From contig JBQTIR010000021.1 in assembly GCA_052387905.1 (NCBI GenBank), positions 1-64,000 of the forward strand: a stretch of DNA of 64,000 nucleotides, given 5' to 3'. Within the stretch, counting starts at the first letter, position 1; each line of letters opens with the position of its first letter. This document shows, in pieces, positions 1 to 7,548 of the stretch. The position numbers and the translations under genes are program-made. The notes under the pieces were generated by a model. It did no database searches and was not told where the DNA came from. It worked only from the letters and a program-made list of their open reading frames with translations. This DNA is from JBQTII01 sp052387905. GTDB taxonomy: Bacteria > Actinomycetota > Actinomycetes > Sporichthyales > Sporichthyaceae.

Positions 1-678
1 GTTGCCGAGCGGGGTGCACCAGCTGGGGTCACGCACGAACACCGTCAGGTGCCCGGCGACCTTGGCCACCTCCTGGATCAATTGCACGCCGGTCGAGCCC
101 ACGCCGATCACGGCCACGCGCTTGCCGGTGAAGTCCCGCTCGGCGGGGCCGAATCCGCCCGGGTCGCGCGGCCAGGCGGCCGTGTGGATGCTCTCGCCCT
201 GGAAGGTGTGGATGCCGGGAATCTTCGGCATCTGGGGCCACGACAGGGGCCCGAGTGCGGAGAAGACGAAGCGTGCCGTCAGCGGCGCGCGGTGCGGCTG
301 CGCGAACCCCAGCGTCCAGAGGTTGTTCTCGTCGTCGAAGACGGCGCTGGTGACCTTGGCGTCGAAGCGGAAGTCCTTGCGGATGTCCATGATCTCGGCC
401 GCGCGGTGGAGGTACGCCAGGACGTCGGGCTGCGCGGCGAAGCGCTCCGGCCAGTCCCACTCCTGCATGAGCTGGTCGTTCCAGAAGTAGCCGTAGATCT
501 CGCTCTCGGAGTCGGTGCGGCACCCCGGGTAGCGGTTGTGGTGCCAGACCCCGCCGATGTCGTCGGAGCCCTCGACCCCGAGTACCCGGTAACCCATCTC
601 GCGCAGTCGATAGGCCTGGTACAGGCCGCTGATCCCGGCACCGATCACCACAGCGTCGAAGTCTGGTTCTTTCGTCAT
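1..678 (-). CDS. Baeyer-Villiger flavin monooxygenase, N-terminal part (cut by window edge)
   Basis: Predicted FAD- and NADPH-dependent type I Baeyer-Villiger monooxygenase, which inserts oxygen next to a ketone to give an ester or lactone. The 226 visible residues have an FAD Rossmann motif GAGISG (13-18), the class fingerprint FQGESIHTAAWP (159-170, matching FxGxxxHxxxW[P/D]) and a second nucleotide-binding motif GVGSTG (192-197). The C-terminal part lies beyond base 1. I chose the start at 678 because GGAAG lies five bases upstream; an in-frame ATG at 690 is possible. A palindromic operator (740-751) lies about 60 bp upstream. The neighbouring beta-diketone hydrolase-like and acyl-CoA genes suggest oxidation of a cyclic ketone. 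The family call is firm; the substrate is unknown. Confidence 0.9.
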   Translation of the reverse strand, partial: MTKEPDFDAVVIGAGISGLYQAYRLREMGYRVLGVEGSDDIGGVWHHNRYPGCRTDSESEIYGYFWNDQLMQEWDWPERFAAQPDVLAYLHRAAEIMDIRKDFRFDAKVTSAVFDDENNLWTLGFAQPHRAPLTARFVFSALGPLSWPQMPKIPGIHTFQGESIHTAAWPRDPGGFGPAERDFTGKRVAVIGVGSTGVQLIQEVAKVAGHLTVFVRDPSWCTPLGN

Positions 679-739
679 GACAACTTCCATTCCGCAACGA
701 CGCTGCCCTCGGTCGTTCGGCACGCCTTCAGGCAGTAAT

Positions 740-751
740 ACGAACGTTCGT
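740..751. promoter_or_regulatory. Perfect palindrome ACGAACGTTCGT, candidate TetR operator
   Basis: The 12-bp perfect palindrome ACGAACGTTCGT, flanked by T on each side, lies upstream of the minus-strand monooxygenase. A near-identical site, AACGAACGGTCGTT, lies before the thiolase at 10542-10555, and half-sites occur at 1711-1717 and 42158-42164. Short palindromes of this type are typical TetR-family operators, and a TetR gene lies at 8624-9262. That this regulator binds here is inference. Confidence 0.55.
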
Positions 752-851
752 TTTATAGCCTCGCACCGGCAGGTCACCGCGTCAAGGTGGCGCCGAGCAG
801 CAGGCGGGGCGCCCGCGGCAACCGCGGACGCCCCGATGAGTGCCGAGTGGC

Positions 852-1640
852 TCAGCCTTCGGCCTGGGCCTTCATGACGTCCATCAGGTCCAGCACACCC
901 AGGGCCTCGTGGGCGAGACCGAAACCGAGGTGGGCGTCCATCAGGCGCTTCCACTCCCGGGTGAGCACCGCACGGGCGTAGCGGCGGGCCAGCGGCGTCT
1001 TGGCGGCGATGGTGGCGGCGTGCTCGCGGGCGCGGGCCATCAGTTGGTCCGGAGGCAGCACCTCGGAGACGGCGCCGTACTCCAGAGCCTGCGCCGCAGT
1101 GAGTTCCTGGCCGGTGAGCAGGAAGTAGCGGCCGCGGTTCGGGCCGAGGATGTGTGTCCACACGAGGTGGGCGCCGTCGCCGGGCACGATGCCGCTGGCG
1201 AAGTGCGGGGAGTCGGAGAAGGTGGCGGTTTCTGAGGCCAACACGATGTCGGCCAGCACCGGGAGCTCCGGGTGGTTGAGCACCGGGCCGTTGACCGCGG
1301 CGATGACCGGAACCTGGATCGCCAGCATGTTGGTCAGCAGCCGCTGGCCCTCGTGGATGATCTCGGCCCAGCCGGCCGCGTTGGCCAGGCTGAACGACGC
1401 GAAGTCGATGGTGGGGCACCAGGCGTCGCCGGAACCGGTGACGATGACGACCGCGTTGTCCGGGTCGTTCGCGACGTCGCCGAAGGCGTAGGCGATCTCG
1501 TCGTGCGAGGTGGCGCTCCAGACCAGGGGTCCGCCATCGGTGTGCAGCGTCATCTCCAGGATGCCGCTGTCACTGCGCTCGAATCGGACGTTGGCGTACT
1601 TCTTCTCGTAGTCCTCTAAGCGCGGGGCGATGCGCGTCAT
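852..1640 (-). CDS. 6-oxocamphor hydrolase-like crotonase (beta-diketone hydrolase)
   Basis: This 262-residue crotonase-fold protein probably cleaves a C-C bond in a cyclic beta-diketone (retro-Claisen) rather than hydrating enoyl-CoA. The usual hydratase glutamate pair is not conserved as such. Instead it has NHPE (H123), SPHFASG (H146), PGDG (D155) and AHEAL (E245). These correspond, offset by one, to the residues I recall as H122, H145, D154 and E244 of Rhodococcus 6-oxocamphor hydrolase (CamK), and the surrounding sequence also looks very similar to that enzyme as I remember it. The start at 1640 has an AGGAGGA Shine-Dalgarno seven bases upstream. It is transcribed divergently from the acyl-CoA dehydrogenase operon. 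The natural substrate could be another bicyclic or monocyclic diketone. Confidence 0.85.
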   Translation of the reverse strand: MTRIAPRLEDYEKKYANVRFERSDSGILEMTLHTDGGPLVWSATSHDEIAYAFGDVANDPDNAVVIVTGSGDAWCPTIDFASFSLANAAGWAEIIHEGQRLLTNMLAIQVPVIAAVNGPVLNHPELPVLADIVLASETATFSDSPHFASGIVPGDGAHLVWTHILGPNRGRYFLLTGQELTAAQALEYGAVSEVLPPDQLMARAREHAATIAAKTPLARRYARAVLTREWKRLMDAHLGFGLAHEALGVLDLMDVMKAQAEG

Positions 1641-1710
1641 TGCACGTCCTCCTGTGATTGCGACCTGGCTTGCCTTGCGAGCTGTCCGTGTTTGGCAGCA
1701 TGCTGTGTCT

Positions 1711-1724
1711 AACGAACGCTTGTC
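1711..1724. promoter_or_regulatory. Degenerate TetR-type half-site in a divergent promoter
   Basis: AACGAAC followed by the poorly matching arm GCTTGTC lies between the diketone hydrolase-like gene (minus) and the acyl-CoA dehydrogenase (plus). Only the left half matches the palindromes at 740 and 10542, so this is weak evidence for shared control. Confidence 0.25.
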
Positions 1725-1748
1725 TACCCCCACCCCCAGGAGCACCGC

Positions 1749-2885
1749 GTGGACTTCCGCCACACAGACGAGCAGCAGCAGTGGAAGGACACGCTGCACC
1801 GCTTCATGGAGCGCGAGGTCGGTCGGGAGTACACCCGCGAACACGACGAGAGCCGGCAGTTCCCGGACGAGGTTTTCTCCAAAGCTGCCGACAACGGCTG
1901 GCTCGGCATGCTCGTGCCCGAGGAGCTCGGTGGCGTCGCGGCCGACCCGGTCATGTTCGCGATCTTCTGCGAGGCGATTGCCAAGTTCAGCCTGGACACC
2001 GCCGCCTGCCTGATGACCTCGATGTTCACCATCTCGAACATCGTGTCGCACGGCACGCCGGAGCAGCAGAAGGAGCACATCCCGGCCTTCCTGGCCGGCG
2101 AGCGCAAGTTCAGCATCTCGATCAGCGAGCCGCAGGCCGGTTCGGACGCGGCGAACATCAGCACCAAGGCCGTCCTCGACGGCGACCACTGGGTGCTCAA
2201 CGGCAACAAGACCTGGTGCTCAGGCGCGCACCTGCCCGGCGCGTGGATCGTGATGATGGCGCGCACCGGCCCGGAGCGCCACGACGGCCTGTCGATGTTC
2301 CTGCTCCCCAACACCGCCGAGGGCCTGGACATCCGCAAGATGCCGACGCTGGTGCGCCGCAGCCTCGGCACCACCGAGATCTTCCTGACCGACGTCCGCG
2401 TCCCGGTCACCAACGTCATCGGCGAGATCGGCAAGGGCTGGGGCTACATGGCCGAGCACCTGGACTATGAGCGCCTCGGGCTCGCGGCGTCCTACGTCGG
2501 CAACGCCCGCACAGCGCTCGACGACACCATCGCCTATACCAAGGATCGCCACGCGTTCGGTCGCCCGCTCGCCTCGCTGCAGGTGCTCAAGCACCGGATG
2601 GCCGAGGACGAGACCTCGCTGACCGCCGCACGGCTGCTGGTCTACAGCGCGGCGACGAAGATGCTGCGCGGGGAGAAAGCCTCTAAAGAGGTCTCGATGG
2701 CGAAGGTGTTCGCGGTCGAGACCGCGTTCCGCATCGCGTTCAACGGGATGCAGGCCTACGGCGGTTACGCCCAATTGGCCGAGTACGACATGGAGCGTTA
2801 CTTCCGCGAGGCCAAGCACGGCATGGTCGGCGGCGGTGCCAACGAAATCCAGAAGACCGTGATCGCCCGTCACATGGGGCTCTGA
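1749..2885 (+). CDS. Acyl-CoA dehydrogenase with IVD-type catalytic base
   Basis: Flavoprotein of 378 residues that should introduce a 2,3-double bond in an acyl-CoA and pass electrons to ETF. The middle beta-domain motif SISEPQAGSDAANI (123-136) and the C-terminal GGGANEIQ (361-368) are visible. At that C-terminal site the usual Y-E-G-T catalytic glutamate is replaced by glycine. A glutamate is instead present in DYERLGLA (E241), the position used by isovaleryl-CoA and long-chain acyl-CoA dehydrogenases, so activity is probably kept. The GTG start has AGGAG about seven bases upstream. It is the first gene of an operon whose next start overlaps this stop (TGATG). The acyl substrate is unknown, probably a branched or alicyclic chain. 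Confidence 0.92.
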   Translation: MDFRHTDEQQQWKDTLHRFMEREVGREYTREHDESRQFPDEVFSKAADNGWLGMLVPEELGGVAADPVMFAIFCEAIAKFSLDTAACLMTSMFTISNIVSHGTPEQQKEHIPAFLAGERKFSISISEPQAGSDAANISTKAVLDGDHWVLNGNKTWCSGAHLPGAWIVMMARTGPERHDGLSMFLLPNTAEGLDIRKMPTLVRRSLGTTEIFLTDVRVPVTNVIGEIGKGWGYMAEHLDYERLGLAASYVGNARTALDDTIAYTKDRHAFGRPLASLQVLKHRMAEDETSLTAARLLVYSAATKMLRGEKASKEVSMAKVFAVETAFRIAFNGMQAYGGYAQLAEYDMERYFREAKHGMVGGGANEIQKTVIARHMGL

Positions 2886-3367
2886 TGGCGAACTGGCCCC
2901 CGCCCGCACGCGCATTCGAGGACTACGAGGTCGGCGAGCAGATTCTCACCGGCGGCCGCACCGTCGACCAAGCGGACATCAACCTGTTCGCCGGGCTCAC
3001 CGGCGACAACTACCCACTGCACGTGAACGCGATGTGGGCAGAGCAAGGGCGCTTCGGCGAGCGCATCGCGCACGGCCCGCTCACGTTCTCCATCGCCGTC
3101 GGACTCGTCGCCCTCTCCGGCTGGTACGGCGACTGCATCGAGGCGCTCATCGAGTGCCGCACGATGCGGGCCACAGCGCCGGTTCGCTCCGGCGACACGT
3201 TGCGGGTACGCGCCACGGTGCTGGAGACCGAGACGCACAAGAGCCCCAAGTACGGCGTCCTGCACGTCGGCTACGACGTGATCAATCAGAAGGACGAATC
3301 CGTCATGAACTTCCACTGGGTCATGCTGGCCCGCCGTCGCACTCCGTTATCCGAGAAGGGCGCCTGA
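2885..3367 (+). CDS. MaoC-family (R)-hydratase
   Basis: Single hot-dog-fold enoyl-CoA hydratase of 160 residues. The hydratase motif is present as GLTGDNYPLHVN, with D41 and H46 as the expected catalytic pair, and IAHGPL follows at 61-66. It starts inside the stop codon of the acyl-CoA dehydrogenase, so it should hydrate that enzyme's enoyl-CoA product. In steroid side-chain degradation a MaoC hydratase (ChsH1/ChsH2) pairs with an Ltp2 aldolase and a DUF35 domain. The next two genes here encode a thiolase-like protein and a DUF35 protein, so a similar complex is possible. Confidence 0.88.
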   Translation: MANWPPPARAFEDYEVGEQILTGGRTVDQADINLFAGLTGDNYPLHVNAMWAEQGRFGERIAHGPLTFSIAVGLVALSGWYGDCIEALIECRTMRATAPVRSGDTLRVRATVLETETHKSPKYGVLHVGYDVINQKDESVMNFHWVMLARRRTPLSEKGA

Positions 3368-3371
3368 GCAC

Positions 3372-4589
3372 ATGACAGAGATCTGGACCCCGCCCTACCC
3401 GGTTCCGGGCAGCGCCAACGACGCCGCGTTCATCGGCGTCGGTGAGATCCCCTCAGGTGTGTACCGCGAGCGCGGCTTCATGGCGCAGATCGTCGAGGCC
3501 TCGGCGCGGGCCATCGCCGACGCGCAACTCGCCCACACCGACATCGACCAGATCGTGCTGATCCCCTGCCTGCACGGCATTCCGGACCAGGCCGACCTGA
3601 TCTTCAGCCGCGTCGCCGAGGAACTCGGCCTGCACGGCAAGGTCAAGAGCTCGGTGATGGTGCACTCCGGCGGATCGACGTCGGACAACGCGACCCGCAT
3701 GGCGGCCGGCCTCGTCGCGTCCGGCCAGGCGCGGAACGTGCTCGTCGTGTACTCGGAGAAGTGGGGGTCCGCGGACCTGCAGGCGATGATCGACATGCTG
3801 TCGGTCAACGGCATCCCGCGGGAGTGGGAGGCCCCGACCGGCCTGCAGTTCAACGCCATCGGCGGTCTCATCACGCAGCGGTACATGCACCAGAGCGGTT
3901 CCACCGCCGAGGAGATGGCGTCGGTCTGCGTCGCCCTGCGCGAGTGGGCCAACCTCAACCCGAACGCGATGTACTACTCCAAGAAGCTGACGGTGGAGAA
4001 GATCCTGGCCTCGAAGATGGTCTCGGACCCCATCCACGCGTTCGAGTGCCCGTTCCTCGCGGACGGCGCCGCGGCCTTCGTCATGACCTCCGCGACCGAG
4101 GCCGCGAAGAAGCAGGACGCCTGGGTGCGCATCGGCGGCTCGGGCGGCTGCGTCTCGCACTACTCCGCCGGTCAGGACGAGGACCTCGGCGTGCTCGGCT
4201 GGGTCAAGGCCGCCGAGGAGGCCTACGACTCCGCGGGCTGGGGGCCGGACGATGCGGATCTCGGCGAGATCTACGACTCGTACGCGGCCGTGACCACGAT
4301 CGCCCTGGAAGGGCTGGGTATCTCCCCGAAGGGCGAGGCCGCCCGCGAGTTCCACAAGGGGCGGTTCTCGCCCGGCGGGCAGTTCCCGCTCAACACCAAC
4401 GGTGGCCTGCTCTCGGCCGGGCACACCGGCGTCGGCGGCGGCACCGCCCTGCTCGTGGAGGGCATCCGTCAGCTGCTGCACCGCGCCGGCGAACGTCAGG
4501 TGCCGAACGCGCGGCGCTGCATCGTCGGTGGCACCGGCGGTTCGTACATGGACGCGCAGATCATGATGCTGGAAAGGGCGACCCGCTGA
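3372..4589 (+). CDS. Thiolase-fold lipid-transfer-type protein lacking the nucleophilic Cys (Ltp2-like)
   Basis: A 405-residue thiolase-superfamily protein. The segment where thiolases carry the acyl-accepting cysteine reads MVHSGGSTSDNA (96-107) with no cysteine, so ordinary thiolysis is unlikely. The later motifs are EIYDSYA (Y301) and NGGLLSAGHTG (H351). Ltp2, the steroid side-chain retro-aldolase, also lacks thiolase chemistry and uses tyrosines, and it needs a DUF35 partner. Such a partner is encoded next, with an ATGA-type overlap. I infer a C-C lyase acting on a 3-hydroxyacyl-CoA made by the upstream dehydrogenase and hydratase. A non-catalytic scaffold role is the alternative. Confidence 0.8.
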   Translation: MTEIWTPPYPVPGSANDAAFIGVGEIPSGVYRERGFMAQIVEASARAIADAQLAHTDIDQIVLIPCLHGIPDQADLIFSRVAEELGLHGKVKSSVMVHSGGSTSDNATRMAAGLVASGQARNVLVVYSEKWGSADLQAMIDMLSVNGIPREWEAPTGLQFNAIGGLITQRYMHQSGSTAEEMASVCVALREWANLNPNAMYYSKKLTVEKILASKMVSDPIHAFECPFLADGAAAFVMTSATEAAKKQDAWVRIGGSGGCVSHYSAGQDEDLGVLGWVKAAEEAYDSAGWGPDDADLGEIYDSYAAVTTIALEGLGISPKGEAAREFHKGRFSPGGQFPLNTNGGLLSAGHTGVGGGTALLVEGIRQLLHRAGERQVPNARRCIVGGTGGSYMDAQIMMLERATR

Positions 4590-5011
4590 TGTCTGTCGAC
4601 ACCGGTTACATCCAGAACGACGCTGAGCTCACCGGCCCGTTCGCGGCCGCGCTCGCCGAGGGCAAGCTGATCGTGCAGAAGTGCGAGGACTGCAGCGCGC
4701 TGATCATGTACCCGAAGTACCGCTGCCCGGCCTGCTTCAGCGGGAAGCTCGGCTGGCGGGAGGTGTCCGGGGAAGGTCAGCTCCAGACCTTCACGATCCT
4801 GCGCATGGGCCCGCCGAGCACGTTCCAGGTCGAGGCGCCCTACGGGATCGGCATAGTGAAGCTCGACGAGGGCCCGCAGCTGATGTGCCGGCTGCAGCCC
4901 GGCCCGGACGGGACCTGGGACCACTACGTCTGCGACCAGCGGGTGCGCTTCGCGCCCGCGGACGCGACGGAGATCGCCGAGCGCGCCGCCGCCTGGTTCA
5001 CGGCAGCCTGA
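4589..5011 (+). CDS. DUF35 zinc-ribbon/OB-fold acyl-CoA-binding protein
   Basis: Small 140-residue protein with an N-terminal rubredoxin-like zinc ribbon (C32, C35, C46, C49 in KCEDCS and RCPACF) and a C-terminal OB fold. Members usually work with thiolase-like enzymes, holding the CoA of the substrate. Its start overlaps the stop of the thiolase-like gene, which supports a stable two-protein complex as in Ltp2/ChsH2-DUF35 or BbsAB. It has no predicted catalysis of its own. Confidence 0.88.
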   Translation: MSVDTGYIQNDAELTGPFAAALAEGKLIVQKCEDCSALIMYPKYRCPACFSGKLGWREVSGEGQLQTFTILRMGPPSTFQVEAPYGIGIVKLDEGPQLMCRLQPGPDGTWDHYVCDQRVRFAPADATEIAERAAAWFTAA

Positions 5012-5015
5012 CGCC

Positions 5016-6587
5016 GTGAACGTCGCCACCTTCCTCACCAAGTCCGCGGTTCGCTTCCCCGACCGGGTAGCGCTGCAGTACGGCGAGGAGAAGACGACCT
5101 ACGCGCAGTTCGCATCCCGCTCGTTGGCCCTGGGCGGTGAACTGCTCGCGCGGGGACTCAAGAAAGGCGATCGGGTCGCGTTCGCGATGGGGAACCGTCC
5201 CGAGATCCTGGAGGTCATCTGCGGCGCCGTCGCCGCCGGTCTGGTCGTCGTGCCGATGAACGCCCGGCTGCACCCCATCGAGATGGCCTACCTGGCGGAG
5301 AACTCCGGGGCCCGTGCGTTGATCCACACCGCCGAGTTCGAGGCGCCGCTCGACGAGCACTGGGGCGAGTTCGCGAGCGTCGAGCAGCGCATCGGTGTGG
5401 GCTGTTCGGCCGCCGTCTCCGACTACGACGTGCTTGTCGCAAGCACGAATGCCCTGGCCGCACCGGTGGACATCGACCCGACCGACGCGTGCTGGCTCTT
5501 CTACACCTCCGGCACGACCGGCAAGCCCAAGGGCGCGACGCTGACCCACCGCGTCCTGCGGGTCGGCATCATGAACTACTTGGCCGATTGCTACAACGTC
5601 ACCCACGAGGACGTGATGCTGCACGTTGCGCCGCTCTCGCACGGCGGCGGATTCGTGGCGTTGCCGGCGATCGCCCGCGGCGCCACCCAGGTCATCTCCG
5701 ACTCGGTGAGTTTCTCCCCGGACCTGACCTTCCGCGACGTCGAACGCCACGGCGTCACCCATATCGCGTTCATGGCGCCGACGATGATCGTGAAGTGTCT
5801 GGAGGACTTCGAGCCGGGCAAGTACGACATCAGCAGCTGGAAGGCCGTCTGTTACGGCGGGGCGCCGATCTACGTCGAGCACCTGAAGAAGGCCGTCCAG
5901 ACCTTCGGTCCGGTGTTCATCCAGATCTACGGCCAGGGCGAGTGCCCGATGACGGCCACGACGTTGCCGGCGGCGGAGCACCTGGAGATGGTGAAGAACG
6001 ACGATCCGCGCCTGGGCTCGGCCGGCTACGTCCGGACCGACGTCGAGGTGAAGATTTTCGACTCCAATGACGTGGAGTGCCCGCCCGGTGTCTCCGGGGA
6101 GATCGTGGTCCGCGGCGACATCGTGATGACCGGGTACTGGAACAACCCGGAGGCCACCGCGGAGACCCTGCGCGGGGGTTGGCTGCACACCGGTGACGTC
6201 GGCCAGTTCGACGACGGTGGCTATCTGTTCCTGCTCGACCGCAGTAAGGACATGATCATTTCGGGCGGAAACAACGTGTATCCGCGCGAGGTCGAAGAAG
6301 TCCTGATCACGCATCCGTCGGTCGCGGGAGTGTGCGTGGTGGGTATCCCCGACGACTACTGGGGCGAGGCCGTGCATGCCGTCGTCGTTCTGGAGACGGG
6401 CGCCGAGGCGACGCCGAAGGAGCTCATCGACTTCTGCGCCGGGTACATGGCCGGCTACAAGAAGCCCAAGAATGTGGACTTCGTGGACGAGCTACCGACC
6501 AGTGCCTACGGCAAGATCCTGCGCCGCGAGGTCCGCGCGACGTACTGGAGCACCGACCGGGCGATCGCCGGCGGGGCCAAGTCGTGA
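5016..6587 (+). CDS. Acyl-CoA synthetase (AMP-forming ligase, FadD type)
   Basis: Activates a carboxylic acid to its CoA thioester with ATP. The 523 residues contain the phosphate-binding motif YTSGTTGKPKG (163-173), the adenine-region motif YGQGECP, HTGDVG, the hinge segment RSKDMIISGGNNVYP and the C-terminal catalytic lysine K500 in PTSAYGKILRR. The GTG start lies four bases after the DUF35 stop, so it is co-transcribed. It could charge the acid released by the diketone hydrolase-like enzyme or the lactone-derived acid, feeding the acyl-CoA dehydrogenase; this link is inference. Chain preference cannot be read from the sequence. Confidence 0.92.
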   Translation: MNVATFLTKSAVRFPDRVALQYGEEKTTYAQFASRSLALGGELLARGLKKGDRVAFAMGNRPEILEVICGAVAAGLVVVPMNARLHPIEMAYLAENSGARALIHTAEFEAPLDEHWGEFASVEQRIGVGCSAAVSDYDVLVASTNALAAPVDIDPTDACWLFYTSGTTGKPKGATLTHRVLRVGIMNYLADCYNVTHEDVMLHVAPLSHGGGFVALPAIARGATQVISDSVSFSPDLTFRDVERHGVTHIAFMAPTMIVKCLEDFEPGKYDISSWKAVCYGGAPIYVEHLKKAVQTFGPVFIQIYGQGECPMTATTLPAAEHLEMVKNDDPRLGSAGYVRTDVEVKIFDSNDVECPPGVSGEIVVRGDIVMTGYWNNPEATAETLRGGWLHTGDVGQFDDGGYLFLLDRSKDMIISGGNNVYPREVEEVLITHPSVAGVCVVGIPDDYWGEAVHAVVVLETGAEATPKELIDFCAGYMAGYKKPKNVDFVDELPTSAYGKILRREVRATYWSTDRAIAGGAKS

Positions 6588-6596
6588 GAGGTCCTG

Positions 6597-6672
6597 GCGG
6601 CATGCATGCTGAGAATGGCGCGACACGCCGTGTCGCTACGGCGTGTCGCGGTCGGGTGGGCATGGATGCCGC
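6597..6672. repeat. Nested double palindrome, copy 1
   Basis: A 76-bp element with two concentric inverted repeats. The outer arms are GCGGCATGCATGC (6597-6609) and GCATGGATGCCGC (6660-6672), with one mismatch. The inner arms CGCGACACGCCGT (6619-6631) and ACGGCGTGTCGCG (6638-6650) pair perfectly over 13 bp around a 6-base loop. It lies in the gap after the acyl-CoA ligase stop. A second copy is at 43584-43660. It resembles a REP/MITE-type intergenic repeat, and no transposase is nearby. Confidence 0.85.
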
Positions 6673-6693
6673 GCGCAGACCGGCGGTGGCGTG

Positions 6694-7512
6694 GTGACCA
6701 AGCGGGTGGATCTAGAGACGCTGTACTACGAGCGCCCGGGTCCCGGCGTCGCGGTGCTGACGCTCAACCGGCCGGACCGCGGCAACGGCGTCGTCGTCGA
6801 GCTGGTCCGGGATCTGTTTGTCTGCCTGGATGAGTGGGAGTCAGATCCTGGTCTTCGCGTCGTGGTGCTGACCGGGGCCGGCAAACAGTTCTCCGCCGGT
6901 GCTGACCTGGTGGCGATGCGCGAGTACCTCGTCAACGAATTGCCCATCTCGGGTGAACCGTTCAACGCGCGAGCACTGTTCCCGCTCACGCAGCGCATCT
7001 TGGCCTCGCGCCTGGTGTTCATCGCCGCGATCAATGGTGGCGCGACCGCAGGCGGGCTGGACTTCGCCCTGGCCTGCGATCTGCGTATCGCGTCGGAGAA
7101 GGCCAAGCTCGGCGAAACCTATATCAACATGGGTCTCGCTCCCGGCAACGGCGGCTCCTGGCTGCTGCCCAAGCTCGTCGGCTCCGGAGTGGCCGCCGAA
7201 CTTGCCCTGACGGGTGACGTCGTGGACGCGGCCCGGGCCCTCGAGCTGGGTCTGGTCAGCCGGGTCGTCCCGCACGAGCAGCTGATCCCCACCGCGCTCG
7301 AGTTGGCGACGAAGATCGCGGCCAAGCCCTGGCGGGCACTGGAGGCCACCAAGGCGGCGCTGCGCGCCTCCTGGACCACCGACTTCGCCGCCGCGATGGC
7401 CACCAGCTTCCAGGTCACTTCCGCGCTGCATCACCAGCCGGATCTCTTGGAGGCCGTCAACGCCTTCTTGGAGAAGCGCCCCCCGCAGTTCAACCAGGGC
7501 CTCAACGACTGA
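6694..7512 (+). CDS. Enoyl-CoA hydratase/isomerase-family protein with atypical active site
   Basis: Crotonase-fold protein of 272 residues. The oxyanion-hole motifs are present (FSAGADL and NGGATAGGLDFA). The two hydratase glutamates are not: the first position is Asp (GGLDFA) and the second falls in GETYINMG with no Glu-Pro pair. It may therefore be an isomerase, hydrolase or lyase rather than a classic hydratase. The true start is uncertain. GTG at 6691 or 6694 gives VTKRVDLE, while a longer start at 6643 would translate part of the palindromic repeat and is unlikely. It follows the catabolic operon after the repeat, in the same orientation. Confidence 0.82.
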   Translation: MTKRVDLETLYYERPGPGVAVLTLNRPDRGNGVVVELVRDLFVCLDEWESDPGLRVVVLTGAGKQFSAGADLVAMREYLVNELPISGEPFNARALFPLTQRILASRLVFIAAINGGATAGGLDFALACDLRIASEKAKLGETYINMGLAPGNGGSWLLPKLVGSGVAAELALTGDVVDAARALELGLVSRVVPHEQLIPTALELATKIAAKPWRALEATKAALRASWTTDFAAAMATSFQVTSALHHQPDLLEAVNAFLEKRPPQFNQGLND

Positions 7513-7518
7513 CGGTGG

Positions 7519-7537
7519 TATCATGAGTGATCTCACT
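7519..7537. promoter_or_regulatory. Candidate promoter and operator of the vapBC-type pair
   Basis: TATCAT (7519-7524) resembles a -10 box. It is followed by the inverted repeat AGTGA-TC-TCACT (7526-7537), directly before the GGAGG ribosome site of the antitoxin. Ribbon-helix-helix antitoxins normally repress their own promoter at such a short palindrome. I see no clear -35 box. Confidence 0.4.
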
Positions 7538-7548
7538 TGGAGGTCCTC

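Noticed and set aside
1641..2189. Upstream extension of the diketone hydrolase-like frame
   Set aside because: It would overlap the start of the acyl-CoA dehydrogenase gene and lacks homology; ATG 1640 has a strong ribosome site.
6643..6693. Longer N-terminus for the crotonase at 6694
   Set aside because: It would translate through the right half of the palindromic repeat and adds no family-like sequence.
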